40,410 nt of DNA from JAWXBT01 sp964523015 (GTDB taxonomy: Bacteria > Bdellovibrionota_C > UBA2361 > J135), in NCBI GenBank assembly GCA_964523015.1, contig CAZFXN010000022.1, positions 1-40,410 on the forward strand, written 5' to 3'. The position numbers were made by a program, and so were the translations under genes. The notes under the pieces are model-generated. The model was not told where the DNA came from and did no database searches. It saw nothing but the letters and a program-made list of their open reading frames with translations. Below, one piece after another: positions 14,451 to 23,600 of this stretch. Each line of letters starts with the position of its first letter. Position 1 is the first letter of the stretch.

Positions 14451-15959
14451 ATGGCACAAACTGTAAATATTCTTAGTATTAATTTGAGCTCTTCCTTAGC
14501 AGAAGCAGTGGTAGTAGCTGTTAGTGGCAATCATCTAAGTGTAATAGAGAGTCATAGCTGTGATTTCACCCCTAATGATATCAACTTTTTTAAAAGAAAT
14601 CCGGCAGACAATTCTGAAAATATAAACAATGGATCTGATGTAACATCTCCTGCCTCCTCTCTACCCCCCCAACTCATAAAAATTATAGGCGATATCAAAG
14701 CACCCTGGAGATCGGTAGTAGTGACTATCCCCCCAGAGAATGGATTCTCATTGAATGTATCTCTGCCGTTTGGAGATCCTCGTCAGATTAATAAGATTCT
14801 CCCTCTTGAGGTTCAGGATCTCATCCCATTTGAAATCGATGAATACCATCTTGCAACTTCTCCATTTAGACCGGTCAATGAAGATGATGTCGCTGTTGAT
14901 GTGCGTGTAGATCTTATCGAAAAAGAATTCTTGTATGGAGTGGTCTCCTCGTTTCAAAAGGCAGGTATAGATCCAAGGATTGTATCCTTTCCAGCGAACA
15001 CGTTAGCTACGATCATTCACATAGCTCCAACCTATTTTAATCAAAACTGCGCACTAGTTTGGGTTAATGGCAACACCTGTACTGTTATTAGCGTAATTGA
15101 TGGAATGACTCGTGCGGCGAGGTCAATTAATATCCCTGTCGATCCGTCTGATAGCCAGCCTGATAATCGTGCTACATTAAGAGAGGTCAGACTATTTATC
15201 GGATTTATAGAGAGACGCTACAATACCTCGCTTAACAAAATATATATCCTTGGAAGATCATTTGATTCAGCATCACTTACTGAAGTACTTGCCCGTGAAT
15301 TTGAATTTTTAAGTAGCTCTGATTTTCTTAAAAATGAACACTCCCCTGATAACCAATCGATAACACCAATACTTGCTTACCAGGCAACCCTACCCACATC
15401 AAAAATATCATCAAACTTTAGGTCGGGAGAATTTCAGTTTAGACCTCAGTTTAAAGAGTTGATGATTGGTATTAGATCTCTCAGTCGTTACATCACAACT
15501 TTTATTTCATTATGTTTCATTGGGATGTTAGTGACTTATTTTACTAACTCTTCAAAGATATCTTCAATTGAGACTGCAATAAGAGATCGGATAAAAAAAA
15601 CGATCCCTACTTTTTCAGCACCTCCAGGACAGGAAATTAGTGTTATTGCTCAACAGACTCAACAGATGGAGGAGCAGTTAAAGGATCTGGGCTCTTTAGC
15701 AACCCTTTCACCATTAGAGGCCTTTTTAGCGATCTCGCAAGATATTCCCATTCAGTTAGGGGTTAGCGTAAATGATTTAAGCATTAAAGAAACTAAGATC
15801 TCTATTAAAGGAACTGCTCCAGATTATGCGACTCTTGATAAAGTTGAACAAGCTCTTAAGGCAAAGCGTGAAACGTATTGCGCTATAAGCATTAAAGATA
15901 ATGCTTCGGGATCTCGTGGATCGAATGTTGGATTTGAACTTACATTACAGTTATGTTGA
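14451..15959 (+). CDS. gspL: Type II secretion protein GspL (PilM-like actin fold plus membrane helix)
   Basis: A 502-residue inner-membrane platform protein. The N-terminal cytoplasmic part is PilM/GspL-like (VVVTIPPENGFSLNVSLPFG, PLEVQDLIPFEIDEY) with an actin-type fold expected to bind GspE. One membrane helix lies near residues 345-365 (YITTFISLCFIGMLVTYF). A short periplasmic ferredoxin-like domain ends the protein (IKETKISIKGTAPDYATLDKVEQAL). The region about residues 175-330 (ALVWVNGNTCTVI) fits the second actin lobe. Followed by gspM and gspN in the usual order. Confidence 0.88.
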   Translation: MAQTVNILSINLSSSLAEAVVVAVSGNHLSVIESHSCDFTPNDINFFKRNPADNSENINNGSDVTSPASSLPPQLIKIIGDIKAPWRSVVVTIPPENGFSLNVSLPFGDPRQINKILPLEVQDLIPFEIDEYHLATSPFRPVNEDDVAVDVRVDLIEKEFLYGVVSSFQKAGIDPRIVSFPANTLATIIHIAPTYFNQNCALVWVNGNTCTVISVIDGMTRAARSINIPVDPSDSQPDNRATLREVRLFIGFIERRYNTSLNKIYILGRSFDSASLTEVLAREFEFLSSSDFLKNEHSPDNQSITPILAYQATLPTSKISSNFRSGEFQFRPQFKELMIGIRSLSRYITTFISLCFIGMLVTYFTNSSKISSIETAIRDRIKKTIPTFSAPPGQEISVIAQQTQQMEEQLKDLGSLATLSPLEAFLAISQDIPIQLGVSVNDLSIKETKISIKGTAPDYATLDKVEQALKAKRETYCAISIKDNASGSRGSNVGFELTLQLC

Positions 15960-15987
15960 TAACGACGGCGTTGATAAATGGACGAAC

Positions 15988-16028
15988 AGGTGGGCCAATC
16001 AATGGTCAGTAAATGGGTCGGCAAATGA
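15988..16028 (+). promoter_or_regulatory. Ribosome-binding site, tiny upstream ORF and degenerate repeats at the gspM start
   Basis: AGGTGGG (15988-15994) is spaced for ATG 16002, which opens an eight-codon ORF ending TGA at 16026-16028. That stop overlaps ATG 16025, one of two in-frame gspM starts (the other is ATG 16013). The three ATGs sit in a degenerate 11-12 nt repeat (aatggtcagta, aatgggtcggca, aatgaataggca). Translation of gspM may be coupled to this tiny ORF. This is inferred from spacing alone. Confidence 0.35.
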
Positions 16029-16594
16029 ATAGGCAAGTACTAAAGAATAAAGCTCTTACAGCTTACCGCAACCTCTCAAAGAGAGAGAGATTGCTTATTC
16101 TCGGTGGAGTAGCATCTATCTTTATTATTGCCATATACTCAGTTACCGCTTTCATCTTGGATACATTTTCAGCACAAGACAGAAAAATTGTTGCACTTCA
16201 AAGAAATTATACATCAGCCAACATCTCACTAGATCGATATGACAAGCTTATCTCTCGTCTTAAAAATCTAGAGAAAAACTTCAAAAAAGAAGGCCCATCT
16301 GGGGGCGTAAGATCATATCTTGAACAAACGATCATAAATAAAGCGAAAGTCGCATCTGGTGGGTTTTCAATAAGGCCTGGCGCAACTAGGGCTTTAGGCG
16401 AGAACTATAGCCAAGCCCCTTTTAGCATAAGTTTTAACACAACTAAGATATCAGATATTGTGGCCTTCCTGACCGAGATAACTCAAGGAGAGTCAAACTT
16501 ATTGCTCACTAAGCTCGAAATAATCAAGGGAAGGAGCGCGGAAAAACTTACGGTGACGGTGGATGTCAGTAGCATTAGCAATGTCAAAAACTAA
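16013..16594 (+). CDS. gspM: Type II secretion protein GspM
   Basis: A 193-residue bitopic inner-membrane protein: a basic cytoplasmic stub (NLSKRERLLILGG), one helix at about residues 29-49, a coiled-coil stretch with RLKNLEKNFKKE, and a small periplasmic ferredoxin-like domain. It partners GspL. ATG 16013 gives four extra residues over ATG 16025; either is possible. Sequence conservation is low in this family, so topology, size and position between gspL and gspN carry the call. Overlaps gspN. Confidence 0.82.
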   Translation: MGRQMNRQVLKNKALTAYRNLSKRERLLILGGVASIFIIAIYSVTAFILDTFSAQDRKIVALQRNYTSANISLDRYDKLISRLKNLEKNFKKEGPSGGVRSYLEQTIINKAKVASGGFSIRPGATRALGENYSQAPFSISFNTTKISDIVAFLTEITQGESNLLLTKLEIIKGRSAEKLTVTVDVSSISNVKN

Positions 16595-17477
16595 TTCTCT
16601 AAAGTATCTAGCAGTTGTAGTGCTAGTTATTGTGGTTTCCTTATTTACTATCGATTTAAATCGATATGCTGATAAAATTGCACGGATTATATCTTATCGG
16701 GCCATGCCTCTTGGGATAAAGATAAATTTTGAGTCTCCTCAACTATCGGCTCTATCTTTTTCTGCAAAAAAGATGGGCATTGCCTTCCCAGCTAGTATGA
16801 TTTCAACAACTATTAATGATGCCTCTCTAAATGCGAACCTTTTTAGTGCCCTACTCCTTAAACCAACGATCAAGTTTAGCGGATTCGCTTATGACGGAAC
16901 TATCTCAGGTAAGATAACGCATCACCTCAGTGACGCTACTTGGAAGATTGAGTACCTTGCTAGCGATCTAGATCTGTCAAAACATCCACAATTAATGGGA
17001 TTCGGATTGTTAGGCAAGTTATCAATTCTGGATTCATCTGCCCTGATCTATCCAGATTTCAACAGAGAGTCCGAATTTCACCTCTCTGTTAAAGAGGGTT
17101 CAAAACCTGAGTCAACAAAAGTTAATCTTGAGCCATTTGGTGCTCCTTTTACGATAACAACACCGGCTATTAAAAGATTTGATATTGGAATAGATGGCAA
17201 ACTCGAGAATAACCATATTAAAGACCTTGAAGTGGCTCTAACATCCTCTCTCGGGAACTTGAACATGATTGGGGAACTTTGGTTAAGCAAGAGAGATAGG
17301 ATAGAGCGAGTTAAGCTAGCATTATCTGTAGCACTTACGGAGGACGGGAAAAGAGAGCTCGGCACTGTACTTGTCCTAGCTAGCGGTGGGCAGCTTAAAA
17401 ACTCAACTACTGAATTTAAAGTGTCATTTGATGGTCCTGCACACAGACCAACTATTAATTATTACGATATACAGTAA
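16581..17477 (+). CDS. gspN: Type II secretion protein GspN
   Basis: A protein of about 298 residues with an N-terminal membrane anchor (YLAVVVLVIVVSLFTI) followed by a beta-rich periplasmic domain (PLGIKINFESPQLSALSFSAKKMGI, LSILDSSALIYP) resembling GspN of deltaproteobacterial T2SS. These form an AsmA-like fold. The start may be ATG 16563 (six residues longer) or 16581; both overlap gspM, by 32 or 14 nt. GspN is not essential in all T2SS. Last recognisable gsp gene. Confidence 0.75.
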   Translation: MSKTNSLKYLAVVVLVIVVSLFTIDLNRYADKIARIISYRAMPLGIKINFESPQLSALSFSAKKMGIAFPASMISTTINDASLNANLFSALLLKPTIKFSGFAYDGTISGKITHHLSDATWKIEYLASDLDLSKHPQLMGFGLLGKLSILDSSALIYPDFNRESEFHLSVKEGSKPESTKVNLEPFGAPFTITTPAIKRFDIGIDGKLENNHIKDLEVALTSSLGNLNMIGELWLSKRDRIERVKLALSVALTEDGKRELGTVLVLASGGQLKNSTTEFKVSFDGPAHRPTINYYDIQ

Positions 17478-17518
17478 GCCACTTGTCAGTAGGTATATGG
17501 TCATAATAAGTTAAGGTA

Positions 17519-18178
17519 ATGGAGATATTTATAGGACTACTTTTTGGTTTATTATCAGGCGGTGCTATCTTTGGCGCATTATTTCTCATTAAGGGCCATT
17601 TAGCTGCTGGAGTAGGGAATAAAAAAGCAACCCTTAAATCTGAGATTGGAAACATAGATCAAGCTTTAGGGGATCTAGGAAAACAAGCAGATAAATTAGT
17701 CTCAAAAGCTCAGCTGGAGAGCGCAAGAAAAATTCGAGAAGATGCGGCCAAAGAACTTGAGCAGACAAAGCAAACTCTATCAGAAGCAGAAAAGAAGCTA
17801 GAAGACGCTCAAAAAAATGTGGTTGTCAAAGAGAGTCGCCAACAGGAGCTCAAGGTATCTAAAGGGGATGAGGAGGCTAAGATAGCTGAGATGACATCAA
17901 TGCATGCCACACTAGGGAGTGAATCGTTAGGATTAGAGCAGGAGTTAGCCGATTCGATCAAACAACTTGATTCGCTTCAAGGCGAGGTAGAGCTAACCGA
18001 AAAGCAAAAAGCTGCTTTTGATAAGCTCTCTGAAGTCCTAGCATCTTCCGCTGAGAGAATGAGAGAGTTGGTGACGGAATATGATACTACCTATCAAAAA
18101 GTTCAGGAACTCATGGAGCAATACAACAGCCTAGAGGAGGAATACACTAGGTTAGTTGAGCAACAACTCTCTTCATAA
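17519..18178 (+). CDS. Membrane-anchored coiled-coil protein, unknown
   Basis: A 219-residue protein I cannot assign. Residues 1-25 form a Gly-rich membrane helix (FIGLLFGLLSGGAIFGALFLI). Residues 35-215 are almost entirely heptad-like, rich in Lys, Glu, Gln and Ala (EQTKQTLSEAEKKLEDAQ, MEQYNSLEEEYTRLVEQQ), predicting a long coiled coil in the cytoplasm. The N-terminal helix plus coil resembles the layout of RmuC or RNase Y but no catalytic domain follows. It starts 41 nt after gspN in the same direction and is probably the last gene of the operon, so a T2SS accessory role is possible. Confidence 0.7.
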   Translation: MEIFIGLLFGLLSGGAIFGALFLIKGHLAAGVGNKKATLKSEIGNIDQALGDLGKQADKLVSKAQLESARKIREDAAKELEQTKQTLSEAEKKLEDAQKNVVVKESRQQELKVSKGDEEAKIAEMTSMHATLGSESLGLEQELADSIKQLDSLQGEVELTEKQKAAFDKLSEVLASSAERMRELVTEYDTTYQKVQELMEQYNSLEEEYTRLVEQQLSS

Positions 18179-18244
18179 TCAAAGCGAATATTCTTGAATA
18201 AGTCTCTATTTTTTCTTAGGGTGCTTTTTAAAAGAACAGGATGG

Positions 18245-18273
18245 TTGCATAGAACGCTGGAATAGTGTATAAT
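18245..18273 (+). promoter_or_regulatory. Near-consensus sigma70-type promoter
   Basis: TTGCAT (18245-18250) and a perfect TATAAT (18268-18273) are 17 bp apart. The predicted start is near 18280, giving a leader of about 100 nt before ATG 18381. The leader contains a short stem CCCAG / CTGGG with a 9-nt loop. This is one of the best promoters in the window and implies strong expression of the small gene that follows. I found no clear terminator between 18179 and 18244. Confidence 0.65.
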
Positions 18274-18380
18274 AACCACTCGCTTTAAGGTACCTGCCTA
18301 AAAGCTAAGAATGCTCAGTAAAAACCCAGAAAACGATACTGGGAAAACCGCTAAAAGTAACTATCAATAGAGGCAAGACT

Positions 18381-18716
18381 ATGGGACATACTGGTTCGGA
18401 TTCTTCAAGTGTTAAATCTCCAAGTATTAAATCTCATAGAACTCTTAGTGATTCCCATAAAAAACAGATCGAGCTTTTACAACTCATGTCTGATTATATT
18501 GCCGTTGCAACGGGTCCAAAACAGTTTGAAATATCTGAAATTGCCTCCTTGGCGAGCTTTGACGACGAAAAGGAAGTACAACGTTACCTTCTTATTTTAG
18601 AAGGACAAAAACTCGTCTCCCCTTATCCACAAGGTGACTTTACATCAAGTCGTTGGCAGATTACTAAGCAGGGCATTAGGGCCGTGAGAACTATCTCTCG
18701 TGCAACAGTTCAGTAG
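18381..18716 (+). CDS. Small winged-helix-like protein, unknown
   Basis: A 111-residue protein with a Ser-rich N-terminus (about 25 residues), then HKKQIELLQLMSDYIAVATGPKQFEISEIASLASFDDEKEVQRYLLILEGQ, followed by a wing-like strand pair (LVSPYPQGDFTSSRWQITKQGIRAV). The helix-strand order and the closing TKQGIRAV segment resemble winged-helix DNA-binding domains. I do not recognise a family. It sits behind a strong promoter, and its stop codon is inside the first unit of a 14-bp tandem array that leads into the next gene. Confidence 0.6.
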   Translation: MGHTGSDSSSVKSPSIKSHRTLSDSHKKQIELLQLMSDYIAVATGPKQFEISEIASLASFDDEKEVQRYLLILEGQKLVSPYPQGDFTSSRWQITKQGIRAVRTISRATVQ

Positions 18717-18820
18717 TAAGGGCTCAGTAGTAAGGGCTCAGTAGTAAGGGCTCAGTAGTAAGGGCTCAGTAAAAAGGACTCACTAATAAGTGCTCAGCAA
18801 TAAGGGCAGTAATACGGACT
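18711..18820 (+). repeat. 14-bp tandem array bridging two genes
   Basis: The unit cagtagtaagggct is repeated exactly four times (18711-18766). Four degenerate copies follow (cagtaaaaaggact, cactaataagtgct, then two 13-nt copies) to about 18820. The stop of the upstream gene (18714-18716) lies in the first unit, and the GTG start of the downstream gene (18790) lies in the sixth. Each unit carries TAG and TAA. There are no spacers, so it is not a CRISPR. Confidence 0.92.
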
Positions 18821-19728
18821 CTGCAAATAATCAAAGCTTAGGCAATCTATTTAGCATTACCCAGATTGAAGATTTTTCGATCACGTGTGTTCGTGCTGCT
18901 TATCAAAGACTGCTCGAACTTGGGGATGATGGTCGTCAAAAAAGAGAGATTAACCAATTTGGCGAAGGCCAACTTTTAGCCGACTGGGAGATTGAAGAGG
19001 CGATAATAAAGCTCGCTATTGATCAGAAATTTCCTGCTAGATTTATCTCTGAAGAACATAAGCAGCTCCAGATAACTGACTCCCCGATATTTACTATCAC
19101 ATTAGATGGTCTTGATGGATCCAATCTCTATCTAGCCAATAAATCTGATGCGCGTTTTTGCCATATGTTGTCGATTCATTCTGGATCCTCTCATTCTGGA
19201 TCTTCCCATTCTGGATCTTCTCCAACTTATAACGACTACCTAGTAAGTGGAATTTTAGATTTAAGGTCGGGACAGCTCCTTTTTGCGATAAAGAATCAAG
19301 GGGTTTTTATACAACAAATTGAAGCAGCGAAAGATGAAAAAAATAAAGTCTTAACAAAACCTTCGCCATCAATAACTGAACTAAAAGCTGTTTTTTCACA
19401 TAAAGAGATATGCACTCAATGCCAGATCCCTTGGGAGCCACAGACCCGATTTAATATCTCTGATATCGCCTGTCTTGGAGCAAAATATACTGATTTAGCT
19501 CTTGGTAAAGTTGACGCAATGATAGAGGGAACAAGAAAAGATAATCTTGAGCATATAATTGGATACGGAATATTACGGGAACTTGGCGGAGATATCGTTG
19601 ATATGAACGGACTCTCTTTAGCCGATCAAAAAATAGAAATTTTTGGCAATCCTGAGCATGTCGGTATTATTGCAGCTCGCTCTATCACGTTAGCAACTGA
19701 GCTTGCCGCATTTTTATCTCCTCGATAA
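18790..19728 (+). CDS. Inositol-monophosphatase-family phosphatase
   Basis: A 312-residue Mg-dependent phosphatase-fold protein (IMPase / CysQ / fructose-bisphosphatase superfamily). Metal-site motifs are visible: LLADWEIEEAI (Asp65), ISEEH (Glu88-Glu89), LDGLDGSN (Asp106, Asp109) and the late segment KDNLEHIIGYGILRELGGDIVD in place of the usual W-D-x-AAG motif. The last metal-binding Asp (Trp-Asp in relatives) is unclear, so activity is not certain. GTG 18790 is the first possible start after an in-frame stop; the first dozen codons derive from the 14-bp array. A 15-bp triplication adds HSGSS repeats at residues 130-144. Substrate unknown; a sugar or nucleotide phosphate is possible. Confidence 0.75.
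   Translation: MLSNKGSNTDSANNQSLGNLFSITQIEDFSITCVRAAYQRLLELGDDGRQKREINQFGEGQLLADWEIEEAIIKLAIDQKFPARFISEEHKQLQITDSPIFTITLDGLDGSNLYLANKSDARFCHMLSIHSGSSHSGSSHSGSSPTYNDYLVSGILDLRSGQLLFAIKNQGVFIQQIEAAKDEKNKVLTKPSPSITELKAVFSHKEICTQCQIPWEPQTRFNISDIACLGAKYTDLALGKVDAMIEGTRKDNLEHIIGYGILRELGGDIVDMNGLSLADQKIEIFGNPEHVGIIAARSITLATELAAFLSPR
19177..19221 (+). repeat. 15-bp in-frame triplication (HSGSS x3)
   Basis: Three near-identical copies of cattctggatcctct at 19177-19191, 19192-19206 and 19207-19221 encode HSGSS three times. The copies differ only at the last bases. Being a multiple of three, the repeat only lengthens a loop of the phosphatase. Confidence 0.9.
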
Positions 19729-20635
19729 CTATCTGTGCAGCAAATGATTGAGGTCCTAAGTCAGTGAGCATCTCTTTTACATAAGGAGGGCAACTTGGTC
19801 TACTAAAAAGCTTTTCAATTGTTAGGTTCGCCGAAACCATGTGAAGGGCTGCTCCCTGAGCAATAATGGCATTAGAACTCCCCTTTTCATCAACATCAAA
19901 GGCAATCTCTCCTTTTGATGTAATCTTCATATTTGTCCAAAGCTTTGAATCAAGGCTCTTTTCAGTAAAATAACCTGAGGCAATAAACCGATCCATGGGT
20001 GGAAACACAAAATGCTTTCCACCTCTGGAGCAGGTCATATCGTCTGCTAAACGAGTTAACTGACCAGCGGTATATCCATCTTTTAAAACTGGATTACCGA
20101 GATCATCAGGTTCCAAGAATAATCCTAAGCCCTCAAATGCAGTATAAATACTTACTTTGGCTGTAAGATCAACAATGTCTTGGCTAAGTTTTGATTTTCG
20201 CAAAAACTCAATCATCCCTTCAACAGATTTTTTGGTGGCAGGGCGATTAAAAGCTTTCCGTTCATATATTTCAAAAACTCGGTTGATGTCGTGAATCAAT
20301 ATCATCCTTAATGCACTATTAGACTCTACCTCTGTAATAATCTCCCAACTAAGGAGTGGCTTCAGTAAGCTTTCAAGAATAGTGGTGGCTGCGATTATAT
20401 GCTCACCAATATTTGAAAAATCTTCCTCGTCAGAAGCACCATTAAAAAAATTTACCTTCCCCTGATTCTCTTCGAAAGGAGAGATGCCTACTAATTTAAA
20501 GATCTGAAAGATCTCAGGAAATCGTTGCTTGTATTCTGAAACAAAGGGTCGAACATCAAAAGAAAAACCAGCATCAAGTAAGGCTAACTTAGCCTCCTCC
20601 TTAAACGGAATGATTGAAGAGATCGTTGATGTCAT
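19685..20635 (-). CDS. HD-domain-like hypothetical protein
   Basis: A 316-residue soluble protein of no family I can name. The residues His79 (IGEHIIAA), His115-Asp116 (MILIHDINRV) and Asp198 (LADDMTCSRGG) are spaced as in HD-superfamily metal phosphohydrolases, and the surrounding sequence is helical. HD proteins cleave phosphate bonds in nucleotides or cyclic nucleotides; the substrate here is unknown. Its last 44 nt overlap the phosphatase gene tail to tail. It lies downstream of the large glycosyltransferase on the same strand with a 13-nt gap, so the two are probably co-transcribed. Confidence 0.6.
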   Translation of the reverse strand: MTSTISSIIPFKEEAKLALLDAGFSFDVRPFVSEYKQRFPEIFQIFKLVGISPFEENQGKVNFFNGASDEEDFSNIGEHIIAATTILESLLKPLLSWEIITEVESNSALRMILIHDINRVFEIYERKAFNRPATKKSVEGMIEFLRKSKLSQDIVDLTAKVSIYTAFEGLGLFLEPDDLGNPVLKDGYTAGQLTRLADDMTCSRGGKHFVFPPMDRFIASGYFTEKSLDSKLWTNMKITSKGEIAFDVDEKGSSNAIIAQGAALHMVSANLTIEKLFSRPSCPPYVKEMLTDLGPQSFAAQIVIEEIKMRQAQLLT

Positions 20636-20648
20636 TATTATGAAAGCA

Positions 20649-23600
20649 CTATGAAAGTAGCTCTAACACCCCAGAATTGCCACGCGGCATAATGGGTTGA
20701 AATGCTTTAGATTCATCTTTGCCTGTTAAATCTGTAATAGCACACCAAACTTCATCTGCAAACTTATCCCAAGTGAATTTCTTTGCCTGGACTAATCCTG
20801 CATTGGATAACTGCTCTCTCCGTCCTGGTTTCAGTATCTCTAGTATTGCTGTCATTAATTCATCAGCATTTCTAACATAAAGGGCAGCGTCCCCAGCAAC
20901 CTCAGGTAAAGATGCGTATGGAGTTGTAATTACCGGCGTACCACAAGCCATCGCTTCAGAAACAGGCAATCCAAATCCCTCATATAATGATGGGAATACC
21001 ATTCCAAGCGATCCACTGTAAGCCGCTCTTAGATCTTCCTTTGATAGTTTTAGATGATAAACCTTAGTTGAGGAGTTAAGAGCTAAAAAGTCTTGATGAA
21101 TAAAATTACTACCTGTGACTAAAACAGCTATATTAGATAAAGCTGCGGATTTAGAGAGGGCTTCAAATAACATCCGACCATTTTTGTACCCCTTAATGCT
21201 AACACCGGGCATAATAATATACTGCTCTTGTATACCGCTGTTACTTCTAAACCTACTAATCTCAGCTTGCAAAGAAGGATAAAAATTAGAGCGATCAACT
21301 CCAGGTAAAGCAACTTTTGCTTTACCTGCAGCTATCTCTGGTCTTAACATCAGAAGATCTCGTTTAGTGCTCTCTGAAATACAAACATATCCAGAGGCCT
21401 GCTTTAGGGCTCTCGCTTTATCAGCCCACTGAGGATCCCGACTTAGATCCCATTTTAAAACCTCTGGAATCATATCATAAACCATCTGAATAGAAGGTGT
21501 GGTTAAAGGAGTAGAATAATAGGTAGAGATAAAGTAATCAGCATTTTCAAGATCACAGATCTGCTGCATCAACGCACGATCTGGCTCAACATTTGGTTGA
21601 AAGTATGCTGGTATTTTAATTGTTTTTATCCCAGGAAACACTGGGGCAGTTCCGTTTCTATCTAATAGTAATATCGATTTAGCAATATCTCGTTTAGACC
21701 AGCAGCTAAGTAAAGCCTCCCAAAGTTTTGCAATCCCAGTATTATGAAGCTGAAAAAAAACTCCATCAATTACAATCTTACCAGGACCCTTTGAGGATCT
21801 CTCAATTATGATAGTTTCAGAACTTTGGGCCTTTTTATTATTGCTATCTCTCTCATTTTCAACATTAAGAAGTGGCACTACTCCGACATCATCAACCGAC
21901 CTAACGGATGTATCATCAGTAACCCAAGGGAAATAATCTCTAAGTTTTTGCTCTCTATTTGTATCGACCTGTAGAGCCTTCCACTTCTCAACTGCTCCTT
22001 TGTATCCGTAATATCGCTCTTTAAATCTTACCTGCTCCTCAATGACATAGCTCATATGTTGAAAAACAAGCCCTGCTTTTTCTGTTTCTGCATGATTAAA
22101 GGGGGTTTTTGTTCCGACATTGATGTATTGTTGATTTTCTATTGGCCCTATTGCCTCAGCCAACACTGGGGGTTCGTGACTTGCCCAAAACATCTTTGGT
22201 TTAAATCTCCAAACCCGAAGCCATTCCTGATTTGGATTTTGGGCATAACAATTTCTACTTGAGATAACTTTTTTAGGTCCGACAAAGTAAGTGCACCAAA
22301 ACCAGGCGGCCGTCCTTAAAGGATCAGCAGAAAACATAGATTGCATCGACTCAATTTGCTCCTTAGTCCACAACTCATCACAATCAAGCTGCCAAAGAAG
22401 GGACTCCTCTTTGATATTTGAAAGAGGTGCAGAAATCATCTCGCGCTTACCCTCCCAAAATATACCTTTTGGCTTTCTGTAAATTGTGACCTGATTTGGA
22501 AATTTAGCTTCTAGCTTATCTAGATATTCAGTAGTGCCGTCGTTACTCAAACCATAACGATGCAATGAGGTGTCAATTACTCCTCCATTAGAAACACTCC
22601 AAGCAGTATCATGCTTAAGCTCAGCAACTCCTTCAACAATATGCCAGTGCCATTTCATTGAAAGCTTAGAGAGAATATCGATATGATATTCAATAAAAGG
22701 CCGCCCATTAAGTACAATTGTAAAAAAATTAATCGGCAATTCAGAAGGCAATTTAGAAAGTCGCTCGGTAGGTAATTTAACAGAAAGTTGCGATTCTACT
22801 TTTTGAAATATTGCGTACCCATTTCGGATCTTCCAATCCTCTTCTATCAACTGGTATGCCGGATCTTTTGCTAACCGCTGATAGTTATAGTAATTTTTAT
22901 AGGTATTTGTATCATCTAGCAGGATAAACCGTGCGCCATAAACCTCTGCTAACTCTGCTTCCCCAGTGAATTCAGATCCATCAATCAGAACCATATCAAA
23001 ATGCTCGATCTGATTCTCTCTTTTAATCTTTCTTATCCCATCACTTGGGGCATTGGATGCTCTTACATAATCAACATCTTGCTCAAGCCAGCCATAAATT
23101 TGGTCAAGAGGGAACTGATTTAATCCTGTCTTGTTGTTGTTATAAAAATCAGCTACCTGACTTGGCAATGCAAATTTATCAAGAGGAACTGATGAGACAT
23201 TATAACATTTAACAAATCCCTCACCTTCGTATCGTCGTTTTAACTCAGCACAACGAGCCTCAGATACCTCCATGCAATATAGCTTTGGATTGTATTGATT
23301 CTCACGTACACCATTAACGAAAGCTTCTGTACTTCCTGCACCACTAGAGGATCCTATCTCTAAAATAGTCGAAAGTTTTTCATTCTTAGAAAGTCTTAAG
23401 ATCGCATCATAAAAGGCATCTCCTTTAACTTCGCCAGGAATAATCTTATCAAGATCTGATGGTTTCCTTACTTGCTTTGGGGCCTCAACTGACACGGCTA
23501 CTTGCCTTGGTACAGCCATCCAAAAGTTTCCATGATGCATGATATTCCAATTCTGCTCTTGAGCTACGGAAACAACTGCTCCAGCCACATTATTTGGCTC

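Noticed and set aside
17519..18178. RmuC or RNase Y
   Set aside because: Only the N-terminal helix and coil resemble them; no nuclease, KH or HD domain follows.
18711..18820. CRISPR array
   Set aside because: Units are directly adjacent with no spacers and are only 14 nt long; no cas genes nearby.
22056..22482. Plus-strand ORFs inside the giant glycosyltransferase
   Set aside because: Shadow frames opposite conserved GT coding sequence.
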